Of a DNA stretch of 64,000 bases, positions 1 to 11,728 are shown piece by piece (the stretch's first letter is position 1; each line of letters opens with the position of its first letter). The translations under genes were made by a program, and so were the position numbers. Source of the DNA: Nymphaea colorata (Eukaryota > Streptophyta > Magnoliopsida > Nymphaeales > Nymphaeaceae); NCBI RefSeq assembly GCF_008831285.2, contig NC_045150.1, forward strand, positions 16,429,362 through 16,493,361, given 5' to 3'. The notes beneath the pieces are model-generated. The model had not been told where the DNA came from, did not search any database, and saw only the letters and a list, made by a program, of their open reading frames with translations.

Positions 1-1590
1 TTTATAGGTTTTGACATATGGAGATTTGCCCTTAGCTCTGGAAACATCGTTTGAAGGGGGTTGGAAGGGCTAAAGCCCACCCAAGAGGAGCAAAACCGCT
101 TTCTTGGGGCCAATTTTTACCAAAAAAGGAGATTGTCAATGTAGCAGGCCTGTCTGGGCACATGACTGTGCATTGCGCTTGGTGCTGCCGTGCACTCTCA
201 ACCTTAGCACTCGATAGCACCATGCACCCTAGGCCAGAGCACTTAGTAACACAACAAGTGCTCTAGGCAGCGCACCAAGCGCTGCCAAAACTTTGCGTAA
301 GGAGGCAAATTAAGGGTGGCCTTTGCCCCTCTGCCGTCCCCAGGTAGGTCCCACCTAAAAAAATAAAAGTTTAACAACAAAAAATATGTAATACTTTTAA
401 GAGGTATAATATTCCTTTTATAAAACGGGTCTGGCTCCATTTTTTATGATTCCAGGTTCGTTTTCGATCTGGAACTAATTCCTTGAATGGGAGGGTCCCA
501 GACCCATGTCAAAGGTTGGATCATGGATTGGGTAGGTGGTTAAGCTTGAAATATGAACTGTACATCCAGATTTGGATTTACGAAGCTGAGTAGAATTAAA
601 AAGTCAGGGCGAGCTTGCAATGATGTTGGGAATTGATTCTTGAGCTCGATTTCAAACATTTGAGTTTGATTTTTTTTTATCAGATTTTTTGTTTTTTTAT
701 CTAATCTAGATCTCTGGGCGATTTTCTGAATCTATTTTCCTATTTTGGGACTGACTTTCATTCTGAAGTCTATGAGTTTTTAACCTTCGTTTTGATCTAG
801 AGCAGAATTTTGGATCTGGTACTTGGATTTGGATTTAGGTCTATATCTAAAGTTCTACTTTGGATCTAAAACTTTGAATTTGGATTTAAGGCTTAGTTTT
901 AGGTCTAGAGCTCAGTTTTAGATCCAAATTGGGATCTAGGGATCTATTTTTTAATCTAAAGTTGGGATTTGGATCCAGATCTGGATCTAAGCTTGGTTAT
1001 TGGATCTTGACTTTGGATTTTGAATTGGGTTTAGTTCTATATTTGACATGAATTATCAGCGTAGACTGAGGTAGGGTTGGGTTGAAAGTTTAGATTTAAA
1101 TTCGGAACTGCAATAAATTGAAGTATTTGAGACCCAAAATTGTTGAAAATAATTGTGGAGACGCTAGATATATATGAAACATAAAAATTTAGGGGTAATT
1201 ACAAGGTTCAGCCAATTTATTAGGATCTTGTAGAATCTCAATGGGGAGCTGTCTACCGGGGCCGAATGCCATGCAGTGGCCCACATAACAGAATATGCAA
1301 CGTAGTAGACATATTTCTAGTTGAACTTGTAATAAGAACAAAAAAAATCCACCATCCATATGGTGTGACATTGTGAAGGCAAAATATTTAGCAGCTACTC
1401 CAACTTTTTCATAATCGAAGACAGCGCATTGAAGTGGATGTTCATTTTGTTAGGGACAAAGTTGCTCAAGGCACTATGTTGCGAGACGAACATCATTTGA
1501 AGAGCGGATGCAGATGGGCTTACAAAAACCATTAAGCTCTCATGGCTATCATGTTAATCAAAGCAAGCTTAACATAGGAGCATCCTTATG
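1..1590. other. Gene-free left edge
   Basis: No reading frame here looks like a protein. Positions 50-345 are richer in G and C than the surroundings, and short words such as agtgctctaggc and gcgctgcc recur there, but I recognise no family. The part from 640 to 1030 is listed separately as a degenerate repeat. Confidence 0.5.
640..1030. repeat. Degenerate GATCT / TTTGGAT-rich repeat
   Basis: Short words of the type ggatctag, gatttggat and ggatctaaa recur at irregular spacing for about 390 bases, with no single period. Similar cryptically simple sequence built on cagattcagat and ggatttgga occurs at 16140-16640 and 60590-61030. In plant genomes this texture often marks old hAT-like non-autonomous elements or decayed minisatellites; I cannot tell which applies here. 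Confidence 0.45.
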
Positions 1591-1803
1591 CAAGGCGGAG
1601 CCATGGTACGTCTCACAAGGGCCCTGGCCCAACCTAAAATAATAAATATATATAATATATATATATATAATATTTTACATATAAATTTTAAAAAATTTCA
1701 CTTGTTCTATATAAAAATTTTGAAAAATGATATTTCAGCCTAGTAAACAAATTTAAAAATTTTAATTTGGCCTGCTTGATGAAAAATTCCTAGCTCCGCC
1801 CCT
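1591..1803. mobile_element. Miniature inverted-repeat transposable element, 213 bp
   Basis: The left end reads caaggcggagccatgg and the right end reads cctagctccgcccct, so the ends are inverted copies sharing the core GGCGGAGC. The interior is AT-rich and non-coding. The flanks are atccttatg (1582-1590) and atccatatg (1804-1812), a 9-bp direct repeat with one mismatch, which is a target-site duplication. A 9-bp duplication fits Mutator-like elements; if the first base is chance, 8 bp would fit hAT. The element has no room for a transposase and must have been moved in trans. Confidence 0.75.
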
Positions 1804-2966
1804 ATCCATATGGGTCCAACACCAAAGGGTTTGGTACCTCTTTCTTAGACAAAAATACCAAAGTCGCTGCCCAGGTGACTGTTACTTGAGAGAGAAAGTT
1901 GTGTGCATCGTGCACATGTTAACTAGTAAAGGATGGAAGGATATTTTGGTCATTTGTTAAAAAGAAATGTCATTTATAGTTTTTTGCTTTTTACAAAAAG
2001 TTTTTTTTCACTGTTAACTAAGGTATTTTAGTCATTAACCATACTTGCTCACTAAATTCATGTCAGGTTTTTATTTGAGGCATTCCTATTCAGTTTAGAT
2101 GGTCCTATTTGTTCACTGCATGAAGTATTGCAGCATTTCTTGGACAACCCATGGCATGATGTATCTTCTTCAGAGAAATGGGGTTGCAGTGACACCCGGA
2201 TGTTCAATTAAATCCATAGGCAGGACACCGCCTCAGTCTTGCTCCTTACTTCTTGTTTAGCTGGTGTAAGAGGCAAAACCAGCTTTAATTCCTAACCACA
2301 ATTATGGATGTTCAATGAGTCGAGCCAACTCTGGTGCACTCTTGACCTTTCTTGGTCCAACTCAGATCAATCTCAACTCATCTAATAAAGGAGCCATGTT
2401 CGGGTTAAAGATAAGTAAATGAGTTGAGTTCAACCTTGGCAAGCTCAACTTACGTAAACTCTCATGGTCAGATGAGAATGCTATAGATTTGTATAAAAAT
2501 CATTTAATGAGAAGGCCACTCTCATGGTCATGTTCAACTGCATATTGTTACAACTCAAGAAAATAATAGAAAAAGTTGAAGGCTTCTCTTTCCCTCTCAA
2601 CCTCAATCCAACACTCCCCACCACAAATTCAACACACGTCTCTCTCTCTCTCTCCCCTCTCTCTCTCTTTATACATTTATTATATATACATATATATATT
2701 CCCATTTCGGTATTGGTTTTACAATATGCATATACAATGCCGGTTGATTTTATGGAAAATCTTAATTTTTGCTTGTTATAAGAGCAAACAGTGTTATTAT
2801 TCAAAATACACATCTAATTAAACCTATAACATAATCTCAACAAGCTAATGTGCTATAACTACTTAGTTAGCACAAGTGTTGTGACTACTTATCTATTACA
2901 AACATTCTTTGTTCCAGTTTGCTTTATGAAAATATTTGATTCTTTTACTGTCAAAGTTTTCGTGAT
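1804..2966. other. Gene-free stretch with microsatellite
   Basis: No coding potential recognised. The only structure seen is the TC/TA microsatellite near 2639-2699 and a stretch at 2320-2480 with repeated gagttgag/caactca words. Confidence 0.45.
2639..2699. repeat. Compound (TC)n-(TA)n microsatellite
   Basis: A run of TC dinucleotides, interrupted once by cccc, passes into a TA-rich run. It is the reverse-complement arrangement of the (TA)n(GA)n compound repeats at 5340 and 50655. Confidence 0.9.
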
Positions 2967-3086
2967 ACAAACTTACAGCAGCAGCATTTGACCTTCTAGA
3001 TGACTTTTATCAAGTGATAAGGGAACACAAACTTACATCAGCAAGCCTTCTACCTTCTAGAAGACTTCTTATCAAGTGAAAGGAAA
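2967..3086. repeat. Imperfect 60-bp tandem duplication
   Basis: Two head-to-tail units of 60 bases (2967-3026 and 3027-3086) share acaaacttaca at their start and the words accttctaga and atcaagtga further in. No coding frame runs through both. Confidence 0.75.
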
Positions 3087-3509
3087 AAGAAGGTTACTAG
3101 ATTGCCCCATGGCCATTAGTGACAGATTCATTTTGGATTTACATCGGCTTAGACTTCAAACAGAAGTTAAACCATTTAGCAAAAAGTCTTACATCTTTGA
3201 AAAGGTGTAAGCCACCATTGTCTCAATCATAGTCCTTTACTGGCCACTTGGCACCAATAACAGATTGTTACCGTCCAGTGATTCTGCTAAAATTTAGGGT
3301 AGATTCATACATCATTACTTTACATGGTTCCATGAATCTGCCCCAATTTTTAAGACTGTTTTACTAGATAGTAACAATTTGTTACTGGTGCCTAATAGCC
3401 CCTTAACACTACAATTGCATGAGGAACAACAAAAGTACAAAGACATCCGTGGAGCACTAGTTGTTCTATCAACCAGATGGGAAGAGGACAAATTGTAAAA
3501 ACTTCTTAT

Positions 3510-3672
3510 CATCTCCCCATCCAAAATATAAGTCCCTGCTGCTTGTTTTGATAACTCCTTGATTATCTTTACCAAATATGGAGATCTTGAATTTGTTTCT
3601 TCTCCACTTCGAGACAAGACTTTTATGGAACCATCCATTAATTTGTGAAATTGAGCACGTTGTCCATCATAA
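3510..3672 (-). pseudogene. ATP-dependent DNA ligase adenylation-domain exon fragment
   Basis: Read on the minus strand, this stretch encodes YDGQRAQFHKL, then a segment containing IKVLSRSGEETNSRSPYL, and ends with AAGTYILDGEM. These match the order in eukaryotic ATP-dependent DNA ligases: the YDGxR part of motif I, a strand with the SRxGEExTSR signature, and the acidic residue of motif III (LDGE). The wording is closest to plant ligase 6/ligase 1-type enzymes. Homology begins just after a good splice acceptor (TTGTAG at 3673-3678). The lysine nucleophile that normally precedes YDG would have to come from an upstream exon and is not seen. After DGEM the frame stays open to about 3315 but no longer resembles a ligase. 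I read it as an exon fragment of a ligase gene or pseudogene. Confidence is good for the family and lower for the exact subfamily. Confidence 0.72.
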
Positions 3673-3913
3673 CTACAAGGGCAATGTTTTTTTATAAATG
3701 AACCACAATGAACAAATTTAATAAAATAAGGATTAATAATCTAAATGGCTCAAGCTGAAGAATTTGCAATAAAGAAGAGGGGAAGTAGCAGAGTAAATGG
3801 CTTAAAAATTTGTACAGGGGATTACAAGGAAAAAGAGCCAAATAAAGGAAAAATGGTGGAACAAACTTATATTCACAATATAATTAACTTAATCCAGCAT
3901 TATGACATCTGAC

Positions 3914-3987
3914 CTTTCAGAGCTTGTTTGGGCACATGTTGGATCAACAGCGATGCCAGGAACAATGGAAACAGTCGACAAACGAAA
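3914..3987 (-). pseudogene. Possible upstream ligase exon (PGIxVxPxxAQ)
   Basis: The minus strand carries a frame reading TVSIVPGIAVDPTCAQTSSE, ending at an AG/GTCAG donor-like site and preceded by a CTAG acceptor-like site. Eukaryotic DNA ligases have a PGxPxxPMLA segment before motif I, and this could be a decayed version, with Met-Leu replaced by Thr-Cys. The roughly 30 residues that should lie between it and YDG, including the catalytic lysine, are not found in the 240 bases between. The match is short and may be chance. Confidence 0.3.
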
Positions 3988-4889
3988 CTAGATGCTTGCC
4001 GATGAGTGAAGGAGTAAGTAAATCATATGAAAAAGACATTTAAAAGGGAAAAAGAATTGTACAAGCCTTGAAAATTCCAACATCAAACTCGGCTGGAAAT
4101 AAATGACCATTCTTAAATGAAAAACTAAAAACTAATTAAGCATTTGCAGCTGGAATTACTAGATAACATCATTGTCACAAATACCATTTCCCATGTTTTC
4201 ATCGGCAACAGATTTTCTCTGGAATCAGCTAAAAAGGATCTTTTTCTAGAAAATCTCAGGAGTCCAAGATAGACTTTCCGCTAATTTTCATACAAAAATG
4301 ATATTCAGAAATAGTTCTTCAAATTCTGAAACAGACAAAAATGAAAACAAAGCTTAAGATGTACCAGAGAATGTTTTGATTTAAAAAAGGAATAATCTAA
4401 CAAAATTTATCATAGTACGATAGTATTCATTTCAAATGTGGGATAAATTCCCATTTTTTCATTTCACCAGTTTTTTGGTGATATTGTCACAATAACTTGA
4501 AAATATTGCAGTTTTGTGACAATAGTAAGACACGCCGAAGATTCATTTTGTCCTCCTCTTTGATTAGACGTCTCATAAGTGAAGCGACTTGTATAGAGTG
4601 GTTTGAGATGATGAAGCAGAATTTCATCTCTTGCGGCTAAGCAGACATACCCATTTCAGTTCCTTATTATTGCGATCGGAAAGCAAGAGCTATAGAAAAA
4701 GGAGACCGATTACAAAACCAAAAAGTCATTGTTGAAGCCGTAAGAGAGCTTCCATGAAATAACCCCGAAACTGTGGCTGAAAGTATTTTCAGCCGTGACC
4801 TTCCTGTGGTTTAACTAACCTGGCTTTGGCAAAAACCCTGTAGCTGTTAACTTTTTGTCATGGTTTTGACCATAGTCACAAAAAAATTC

Positions 4890-5200
4890 TTGAGTTTTAA
4901 ACCGGAGTTTTTTCTCGCTACAATACGGTGAGCTTGAAAATAAAGGAGAAAAAACAAGAAAAATACAACAAATTTTTAAAAATTAAAAAAACTCAAATTA
5001 AGAAAAATAAAATAAGTGAGAAACTATAAACACAAACATCAACAAATAAGTAGATTTGCAACATATAAAATTAGAAAATAAAAAAAAACTGTTTAAAACA
5101 TTAAAAAAATGAAGAAAAAGGAAAAAATGCAAAAAAAAAAAAGGTTTATTTATCATGTCCATTTGTTTTTCTTTTAAAAAACACGTTTTTTGTGACTGGC
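4890..5200. repeat. Dispersed A-rich repeat, copy 1 (family R1)
   Basis: A purine-rich, A-rich stretch with the ordered words gagaaaaaac, ataagtgagaaacta, aaaattagaaaata and gaaaaaatgc. The same order occurs at 21715-22000 and 42350-42700, more loosely at 6740-6960, and in reverse orientation at 53515-53775. It has no coding capacity and no clear terminal repeats. It may be the body of an old non-autonomous element. Confidence 0.6.
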
Positions 5201-5339
5201 AATTTTATCAACCAGCCATGATGTACCTAGGCCACTAGCCATGGTTTTGGCTGTTACCGTTATTTGCAACAGCCACTGTTACTTGTACATTAGCCATGGA
5301 AAAAGTCATGGCCATTTTAATTATTCTACATTTTTTTAT

Positions 5340-5373
5340 TATATATATATATATGTAGAGAGAGAGAGAGAGA
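5340..5373. repeat. Compound (TA)n-(GA)n microsatellite
   Basis: A TA run followed after tgta by a GA run. It has the same composite order as the repeat at 50655-50706. Confidence 0.9.
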
Positions 5374-6576
5374 ACATAGAAATAAGTAATTGTACTATAA
5401 AAATATTGTTTATACAATTCAAAATTATAAAAAAAACATAAGAATAATAGAAAATAAGTATCTTTGAGCATGCCTGCTTCTTTCTTATCAAAATGCTCCC
5501 CAAGCCATTTCTGGTCGAAATAGAGAAAATAAATAAAAAAATAGCAGGTTCATACACATCTAGAAAATTAACCCCAGAGACTAGTATGGTGAAACAATTC
5601 TAATTTTCTCATATTAGCAGCTTAGCATCTTATTTCTCCTAGAAACAATTCTAATTCTCCCATATTCATGTAGTGTAGCATACTTGTATCCAAACAGTCA
5701 AAAAGTTTAAGAATGATGGACAGGGGTATGTGAAAGAACATATCATCTCTGGTACAGTAAGAGAAATTTCATAAATAAAATAGAAATATATTGCACGTTA
5801 TACACAAATAACTAGTAGAACATACAATACTGTAAATGATCAACCTTTTGGGCAAGCAAATCTTGGCCTGCTCAGAAAGCTCCTATTTTTTCTGTCATTA
5901 GAAAACAAAAAAGAAAGATAAAGCAATCTTCACCTCAGAATAAGTTCCTAAATCCCAATCCAATTCATGGATCATGAAGAAAGCTAAGATCTTGATCACC
6001 TGCAAACAAAACAAAAAATGGAGGATTGATGAAAAAAATGAGTACTTATAGCCAAAATCAAGGCTCCATGAAATAGTTTTAGAAGAAAATAATGTAGGAC
6101 AAAACTTACTATAAAATACTTCAATTTATTGGAAACTGAAACAAGAAGACAGACAATTGGTTCATCCAGAAAATTAGTCCCATGTAGAACCAAAACTGCA
6201 GTTGAAACCAAGCTTGTGAAATGTGTCAGCCAAAACAGCAAATATCTCTTGCACAATTGTCAGGAAATAAAATAGGCCTTGTGAAACTGATTGCAAAACA
6301 CTAAGGACTAGAGAAAAGAACATAATGCACAAAAAATGTCTTTAAGAATGCTTGGTTGAAACCAATATCAGCAATATTTTTTTCAGTATGCTAAAATGCC
6401 TGGTTTATTGGATCCATTACAAGCTTCAATTGAAGAGTAGACCACAACCCCTACTAAACAACAATATATTTGATACATAGTCACATACAAAATATAGTTC
6501 GGCACTAACATAACCTTGATAGCTGGTATATTTTCAAATAGAAGTTGATTGGTAATGCTGGATAAGAGCATGAGGT

Positions 6577-6620
6577 GAACATGATGTCAGTGCAATATGA
6601 ACATGATGTCAGTGCAATAT
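6577..6620. repeat. Perfect 22-bp tandem repeat, two units
   Basis: The unit gaacatgatgtcagtgcaat plus at is present twice head to tail (6577-6598 and 6599-6620). A longer word, agagcatgaggtgaacatga, stands both at 6565 and at 6670, so the tandem repeat sits inside a roughly 100-bp direct-repeat frame. The arrangement suggests replication slippage. Confidence 0.85.
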
Positions 6621-6739
6621 GATATATTTACCTGAAATTATTATATTTATCTGAAATTATTAAACTATTAGAGCATGAGGTGAACATGAATTTCTCGAGG
6701 ATAACACGGCAAAGTTGTATATTTCGGAAATATTTTGGA

Positions 6740-6960
6740 AATCAAGATTTTTTAAAAAAATTAAAATATTTAAAAAATCCTGAAAATATAAAAAATAAAA
6801 TAAATAAGAAGTTAATAAAAATATTAAAAAAACGTGTATAATTCACGTTTTTTTTGTTTTTTATATTCTGACATTTTTTAAAAAGATGCATTGTATTGCT
6901 GTTTCTACGCCTGACTTATTTTTCACGTATTTAACGTGTCTTTTTCAATTAAGTTGCGAT
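6740..6960. repeat. Dispersed A-rich repeat, copy 2 (family R1)
   Basis: A run of aaaaaattaaaatatttaaaaa followed by the gacttatttttcacgtattt segment that also ends the R1 copies at 21715 and 42350. It is more diverged and shorter than copy 1. Confidence 0.45.
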
Positions 6961-7831
6961 ATTTGTGACAGTGGATCAACATAGACAAAAAGAAAGCTGA
7001 TCACCATAACAAAGGCAAATCATCCTCTGGTTCAAATGCTAACCATTGGTTTGAGTCAGATTGATCCAGATAAAAGTTTGATGAAAACGGTAATCTCAGA
7101 GTAATTACGGAACTGGGACTAAGAAAATACCAACCTGCACAAAAAAAAAGGAAAGAAAGATAGAAAGAAAAAGCATCAATACCATAAAGAGAAAATCAAC
7201 TACAAGACTAAACTATTATCAAGATCCACATAGATCCATACGCCCACAGCTTTATCGACCAAAGGATTGCTGCACAAGCTTGGAAATGATAAAGGGAAGT
7301 TCATAGATTTAGAAATTCCATACTGCCTTCACTATCAAAGCTGCTGCCCTTTAGATATTGAATCCATTACATTATTCAAATGTACTTTAATGTCCTTTTC
7401 TCCTTCACATATAATTAGCCACCTCTTTGATAGCTGTGCTTTCTGAAAAGTGAACCATACTTGATGCTTGGCAAATTTCTAACGTCACATATTTTTAAAG
7501 TGCCAATGTTCCATGCAAATATGAAGCACCACTCCTCTGTGTCTGCTCATAAACAAAACATATCAGAGAGTAGCGCATATTGGCATGTGTAGATCACACC
7601 ACTAAACAAGATATGTCATAGAGAGACTTGGTTACAATTAGCATACATTATATATAAGAATGCCTGATCTTTATTACATCCTAGTAGGATAAACACTCAA
7701 ATTTTGGTTTAGTTATGAATGTATATCATCATGACTGCATACAATGATATTATGTACATGACTGCATGCATTGATAATATGAATTAAAGCTGGATCCTCA
7801 CTTTAGTATTTTCCATTGTCAAATGGGCTGA

Positions 7832-7931
7832 NNNNNNNNNNNNNNNNNNNNNNNNNNNNNNNNNNNNNNNNNNNNNNNNNNNNNNNNNNNNNNNNNNNNN
7901 NNNNNNNNNNNNNNNNNNNNNNNNNNNNNNN
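7832..7931. other. Assembly gap (100 N)
   Basis: Exactly 100 unknown bases, the usual placeholder for a gap of unknown size. Copia-1 coding sequence runs into its right edge. On its left edge no RNase H or LTR sequence appears, so the true gap should contain at least the RNase H domain and the 3' LTR. Confidence 0.97.
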
Positions 7932-10900
7932 TTTCCGGGATTCTTCTTCAAGTAGCACAAAATTCTATCTACAGCCTTCAAGTGCATATCTGTAGGTGCA
8001 TGCATGAACTGGCTCATCACATTTACAGCAAATGTGATATCAGGTCTAGTCAGAGTGAGATAAATCAGTTTGCCAACTAGACGTATAGCTTCTTCACACA
8101 ATAGTTCTCCATCTTTGCTACCAAGTTTATGCCCAGCATCTATAGGAGTAGAGGCTGGTCTGCATCCCAGTTTTCCTGTCTCCTTTAGTAGATCCAGGGT
8201 ATACTTCCTTTGACTAAGTACAAGAGTTGTACCTGATCTAGCAATTTCAATACCCAGAAAATACTTCAGCTTACCAAGATCTTTTAGATCGAATTCAGTA
8301 GATAGTAAACCCTTTAATCTTGCTATCTCTTCCTTATCATCACCTGTAACAATCATATCATCAACATAAACCAATAGTAGAGTAACTTTACTCTCTCTTC
8401 TCTTTACAAACAGGGTATGATCTCCATTTCCTTGTTTGTAGTCATGTTTCTTCATAACAAGTCTGAGCCGTTCAAACCATGCTCGGGGAGACTGTTTCAG
8501 CCCATACAAAGCTTTCTTCAATTTACAGCATTTTCCAGGCTTCTCAAAACCTGGTGGCATGCACATGTACACTTCCTCTTCGAGATCTCCATTGAGAAAG
8601 GCATTTTTTACATCAAGTTGGCACATCTCCCAACCCTTTGCACCGCCAATGAAATAATAACTCTAACAGTCTTCATCTTTGCAACAGGAGCAAACGTCTC
8701 TAAGTAGTCGATCCCATATTTCTGACTGAACCCCTTGGCCACCAATCGTGCTTTGTACCTCTCAATGCTCCCATCTGGTTTGTACTTAACAGTGTAGACC
8801 CACTTCGACCCAACCAAGTGGGCTGCTTCAGGAATATCAACCACCTCCCATGTCTGATTTCTGTCTAAAGCTTCCATCTCTTCTTTCATTGCATGAGACC
8901 ACTTAGTGTCACCCTGAGCCTCTGTAGCATTCCTGGGAATCACAACCACAGCCAAGGAGGATACAAAACATTTATAGTCAGTGCTCAATCTAGAGTAAGA
9001 TACGAAGTTACCAATAGGGTGCTGGGTACATGACCTGACCCCCTTTCTCAAGGCAATAGGAAGATCCTCCTTTTCTTTTCCAGTCTGAATTTCTCTTCCA
9101 ACATCTTGCTTCTGAACACGACTTGGATCATCCAAGGAAGAAGTAGGATTAGGATTCGGTGTAACCTCCTCATCATCAATCACCTTGTCAGTACAAGCTC
9201 TTCTCCTGGAATACACCTGTCCAAACATACGATTACCCTCTTGTTCTGTCACCATAGGATGCTCTCCCTCCTTCTCCTGTTCATGTACATCAGTAGTCAT
9301 CCCCTCTTCATCTTTGCCAAGCACCTTGGCAACAGGATTCTCTTCACGCCTGTAATCCATAAAGTCTGTAAACTGAATTTTCTGTGTGGGAGAATACTCT
9401 TCCTTAGACATTAATTTCTCCCCCTGAAGAGAATTCTCACCAAAATAGGAGACATGTTCCAAGAATGTGACATCTTTGGTAATGTGAAGACGACCAGTGG
9501 TGGGATCTAGACATTTATAACCTTTTTTAGTGGAAGAATACCCAAGAAAGATGCCCTTAATAGATTTGGGATCAAGTTTTTTCACATTGGGGCTGTGGTT
9601 ATGTATGAAACACACACATCCAAAGACTCGAGGAGGAAGATGAAAAGGTTGACTACTCCCTAGAAGCATAGAGTAGGGAGTACGACCCTTTAGCACACGA
9701 CTAGGCATGCGATTAATCAAGTAGACACTAGTAAGGATTGCATCACCCCAATAGTATTTTGGGAGATTTCTTTGGAACAGTATGGCTCGGGTGACATTGA
9801 GCAACTGACAATTTTTCCTCTCAGCAACCCCATTTTGAGGGGGGTATAACTACAGGATGTCTCATGAACAATCCCCCTCTTTCGAAAGAATTCTTCAACA
9901 GTGAGACACAGATATTCACGAGCATTATCAGACCGAAAAGTCTTGACAGAATTTCCATACTGGTTTTCCACTAGGAGGATGAAAGTTTCAATAATGTGAG
10001 GCACCTCACTACGATCTTTCAACAAACACACAAAGGTACACCTTGAATAATCATCTATAAAAGTTATAAAGTATTGAAAACCACCACGAGAATGAATGCC
10101 CGAAGGCCCCCACACATCAGAATGAACCAAGGAGAAAGCTTTATTAGAACGACTATTTGAAATTGGATAAGAAGCTCTAACATGCTTCGCAAACTGACAC
10201 ACATCACATGATAACATGGAAATGTTTAAACTAGAACATAGTTCAGGGAACAAATGTTTCAAAATCCCAAATGGGAGATGACCAAGGCGTTCATGCCAAA
10301 ACAAAAATAACTGACGACACTCTTCCTCCTTCTTCTCTGTTCTGCTGACTGCTGACATAAGAGCTGTGACAACGCGTATAGGAAGCCGATACAGCCCATC
10401 AGACACCAAACCAATCCCAATCCTCTTCCCTGTCACCAAGTCCTGCAAAACACAACGTTTTTCAGAAAATATAAGCTCACACTTCAGTTCCTTCTTACTA
10501 ACAGATAACAAATTTAAGGGAAGATGAGGAACATGTAAGGCATCATGAACTAAAAAATTATTTAACAAGGAAAGACTCCCTTTCCCTGCCACAGAAGTAA
10601 AGGAACCATCGGCAAGGGACACACGTTCCTTTCCCGAGGATAGCTTGTAGTCATGGAAAAGCTTGGGGTTGCCAGTCATGTGATGAGTGGCACCGCTGTC
10701 AACAATCCGTTCACCCATATAAGAAGTACCTTCTCCCCCTGAAACAGCCAATGCCTGATTGATCTTCACCTCATCTGGTGTATCTGCCTGACCAACATCA
10801 ATCTTGCTCAAATATGCTCGTAGCTCACGAATCTGCTCTGCAGAAATAGAACCTTTCCCATCACTCAGACTTGTTGCAGATGATACAGGCTTCTTCCCAC

Positions 10901-11728
10901 TCGAAGACCTCCCCCTACTATCCCTCTTCTCTGGATAGAGGTCCCAACAAAAATCCCTAGTATGACCAAGTTTTTTGCAATGTGTACATTTTCGGGAAGA
11001 ACGAGGAGTTCCCACAGGGGCACGGCTAACATAGGCAGACTGTTCTTCCCCCTTTCGTCCACTAGAGAGCAGCCTTCTCTGTTCTTCAGTTTCAACACGG
11101 GAATAGACATCTTCAATACTAAATGATTCGTCAGAGTTAAGAATCTGACTCCTTATATTTTCAAAGTCATCATTCAGTCCGGATAAGAAAAGGAATACCC
11201 TGTTTTCCCATTTATCAGTCATGTACTGCATCTGGTCGTGAGGACACCTCCATGGAATATCAGAGTGATAGTCAAGGTCCTCCCACTTAGATTTTAATGC
11301 TGCATAAAAGTCTGCAACCGAGATAGCACCTTGTCGCAGGGAATACACATCCTTCATAAGTTGATACACCCGAACTTTCCTTTTCTTTTGGCCATACATC
11401 TGCTCCAAAATAATCCACATATCCCTTGCAGTCTTCTTACGAAGAATGAGGGGTTGGATATCCGGGGACACTGAATTGACAATCCAGGTTTTGACCTGGT
11501 TGTCTTCAAGAAACCATGTATCCCATCTGCAGCAGGTTCAACCTTTCTCCCATTCACATAGGCAATGCGTCCTCGCCCAGCAATCCCCATGGTAATCGCA
11601 GCAGACCATCGGGAATAGTTCTCCTTGGTAAGTTGAATGGTGGTAACCTGAACCGGTACATGATCAGTCCGTGCAGACACAACATCAGGTAGAGTAGTGT
11701 TGACTGAAGAAGAAGACGAGTCAGCCAT
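7932..11728 (-). pseudogene. Copia-1 gag-pol polyprotein, frameshifted
   Basis: The start is the ATG at 11728, which opens with MADSSSSS. A one-base shift near 11527 moves gag into a second frame. That frame holds the zinc knuckle CTHCKKLGHTRDFC (about 10947-10988), the protease core VDSGATHHMTG (catalytic Asp near 10700), the GAG-pre-integrase H-H-C-C zinc site (HERLGHL, then CDVC) and the first two integrase aspartates (HSDVWG, RSDNAREY). A second shift near 9835, in the run before the third integrase catalytic residue, opens the frame that carries the integrase end and the start of reverse transcriptase. A third shift near 8640 leads to motif A (QLDVKNAFLNG, catalytic Asp kept) and the YVDD active site. 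Translation runs into the gap shortly after CYLKKNPG. Intact members of the family encode a single polyprotein of about 1300 residues. Confidence 0.88.

Larger units (their letters stand above)
3988..7831. other. Gene-free AT-rich stretch
   Basis: Apart from the two A-rich repeats, one compound microsatellite and one short tandem repeat listed separately, I see no coding exon, RNA gene or element. If the ligase fragment belongs to a larger minus-strand gene, its upstream exons should lie here. Several short acceptor/donor-like intervals exist (for example around 5943-5997), but none translates into something I recognise. Confidence 0.4.

Noticed and set aside
5249-5274. Short hairpin ggctgtt...aacagcc
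   Set aside because: A 7-bp stem is expected by chance; there is no terminator or RNA-gene context in this eukaryotic DNA.
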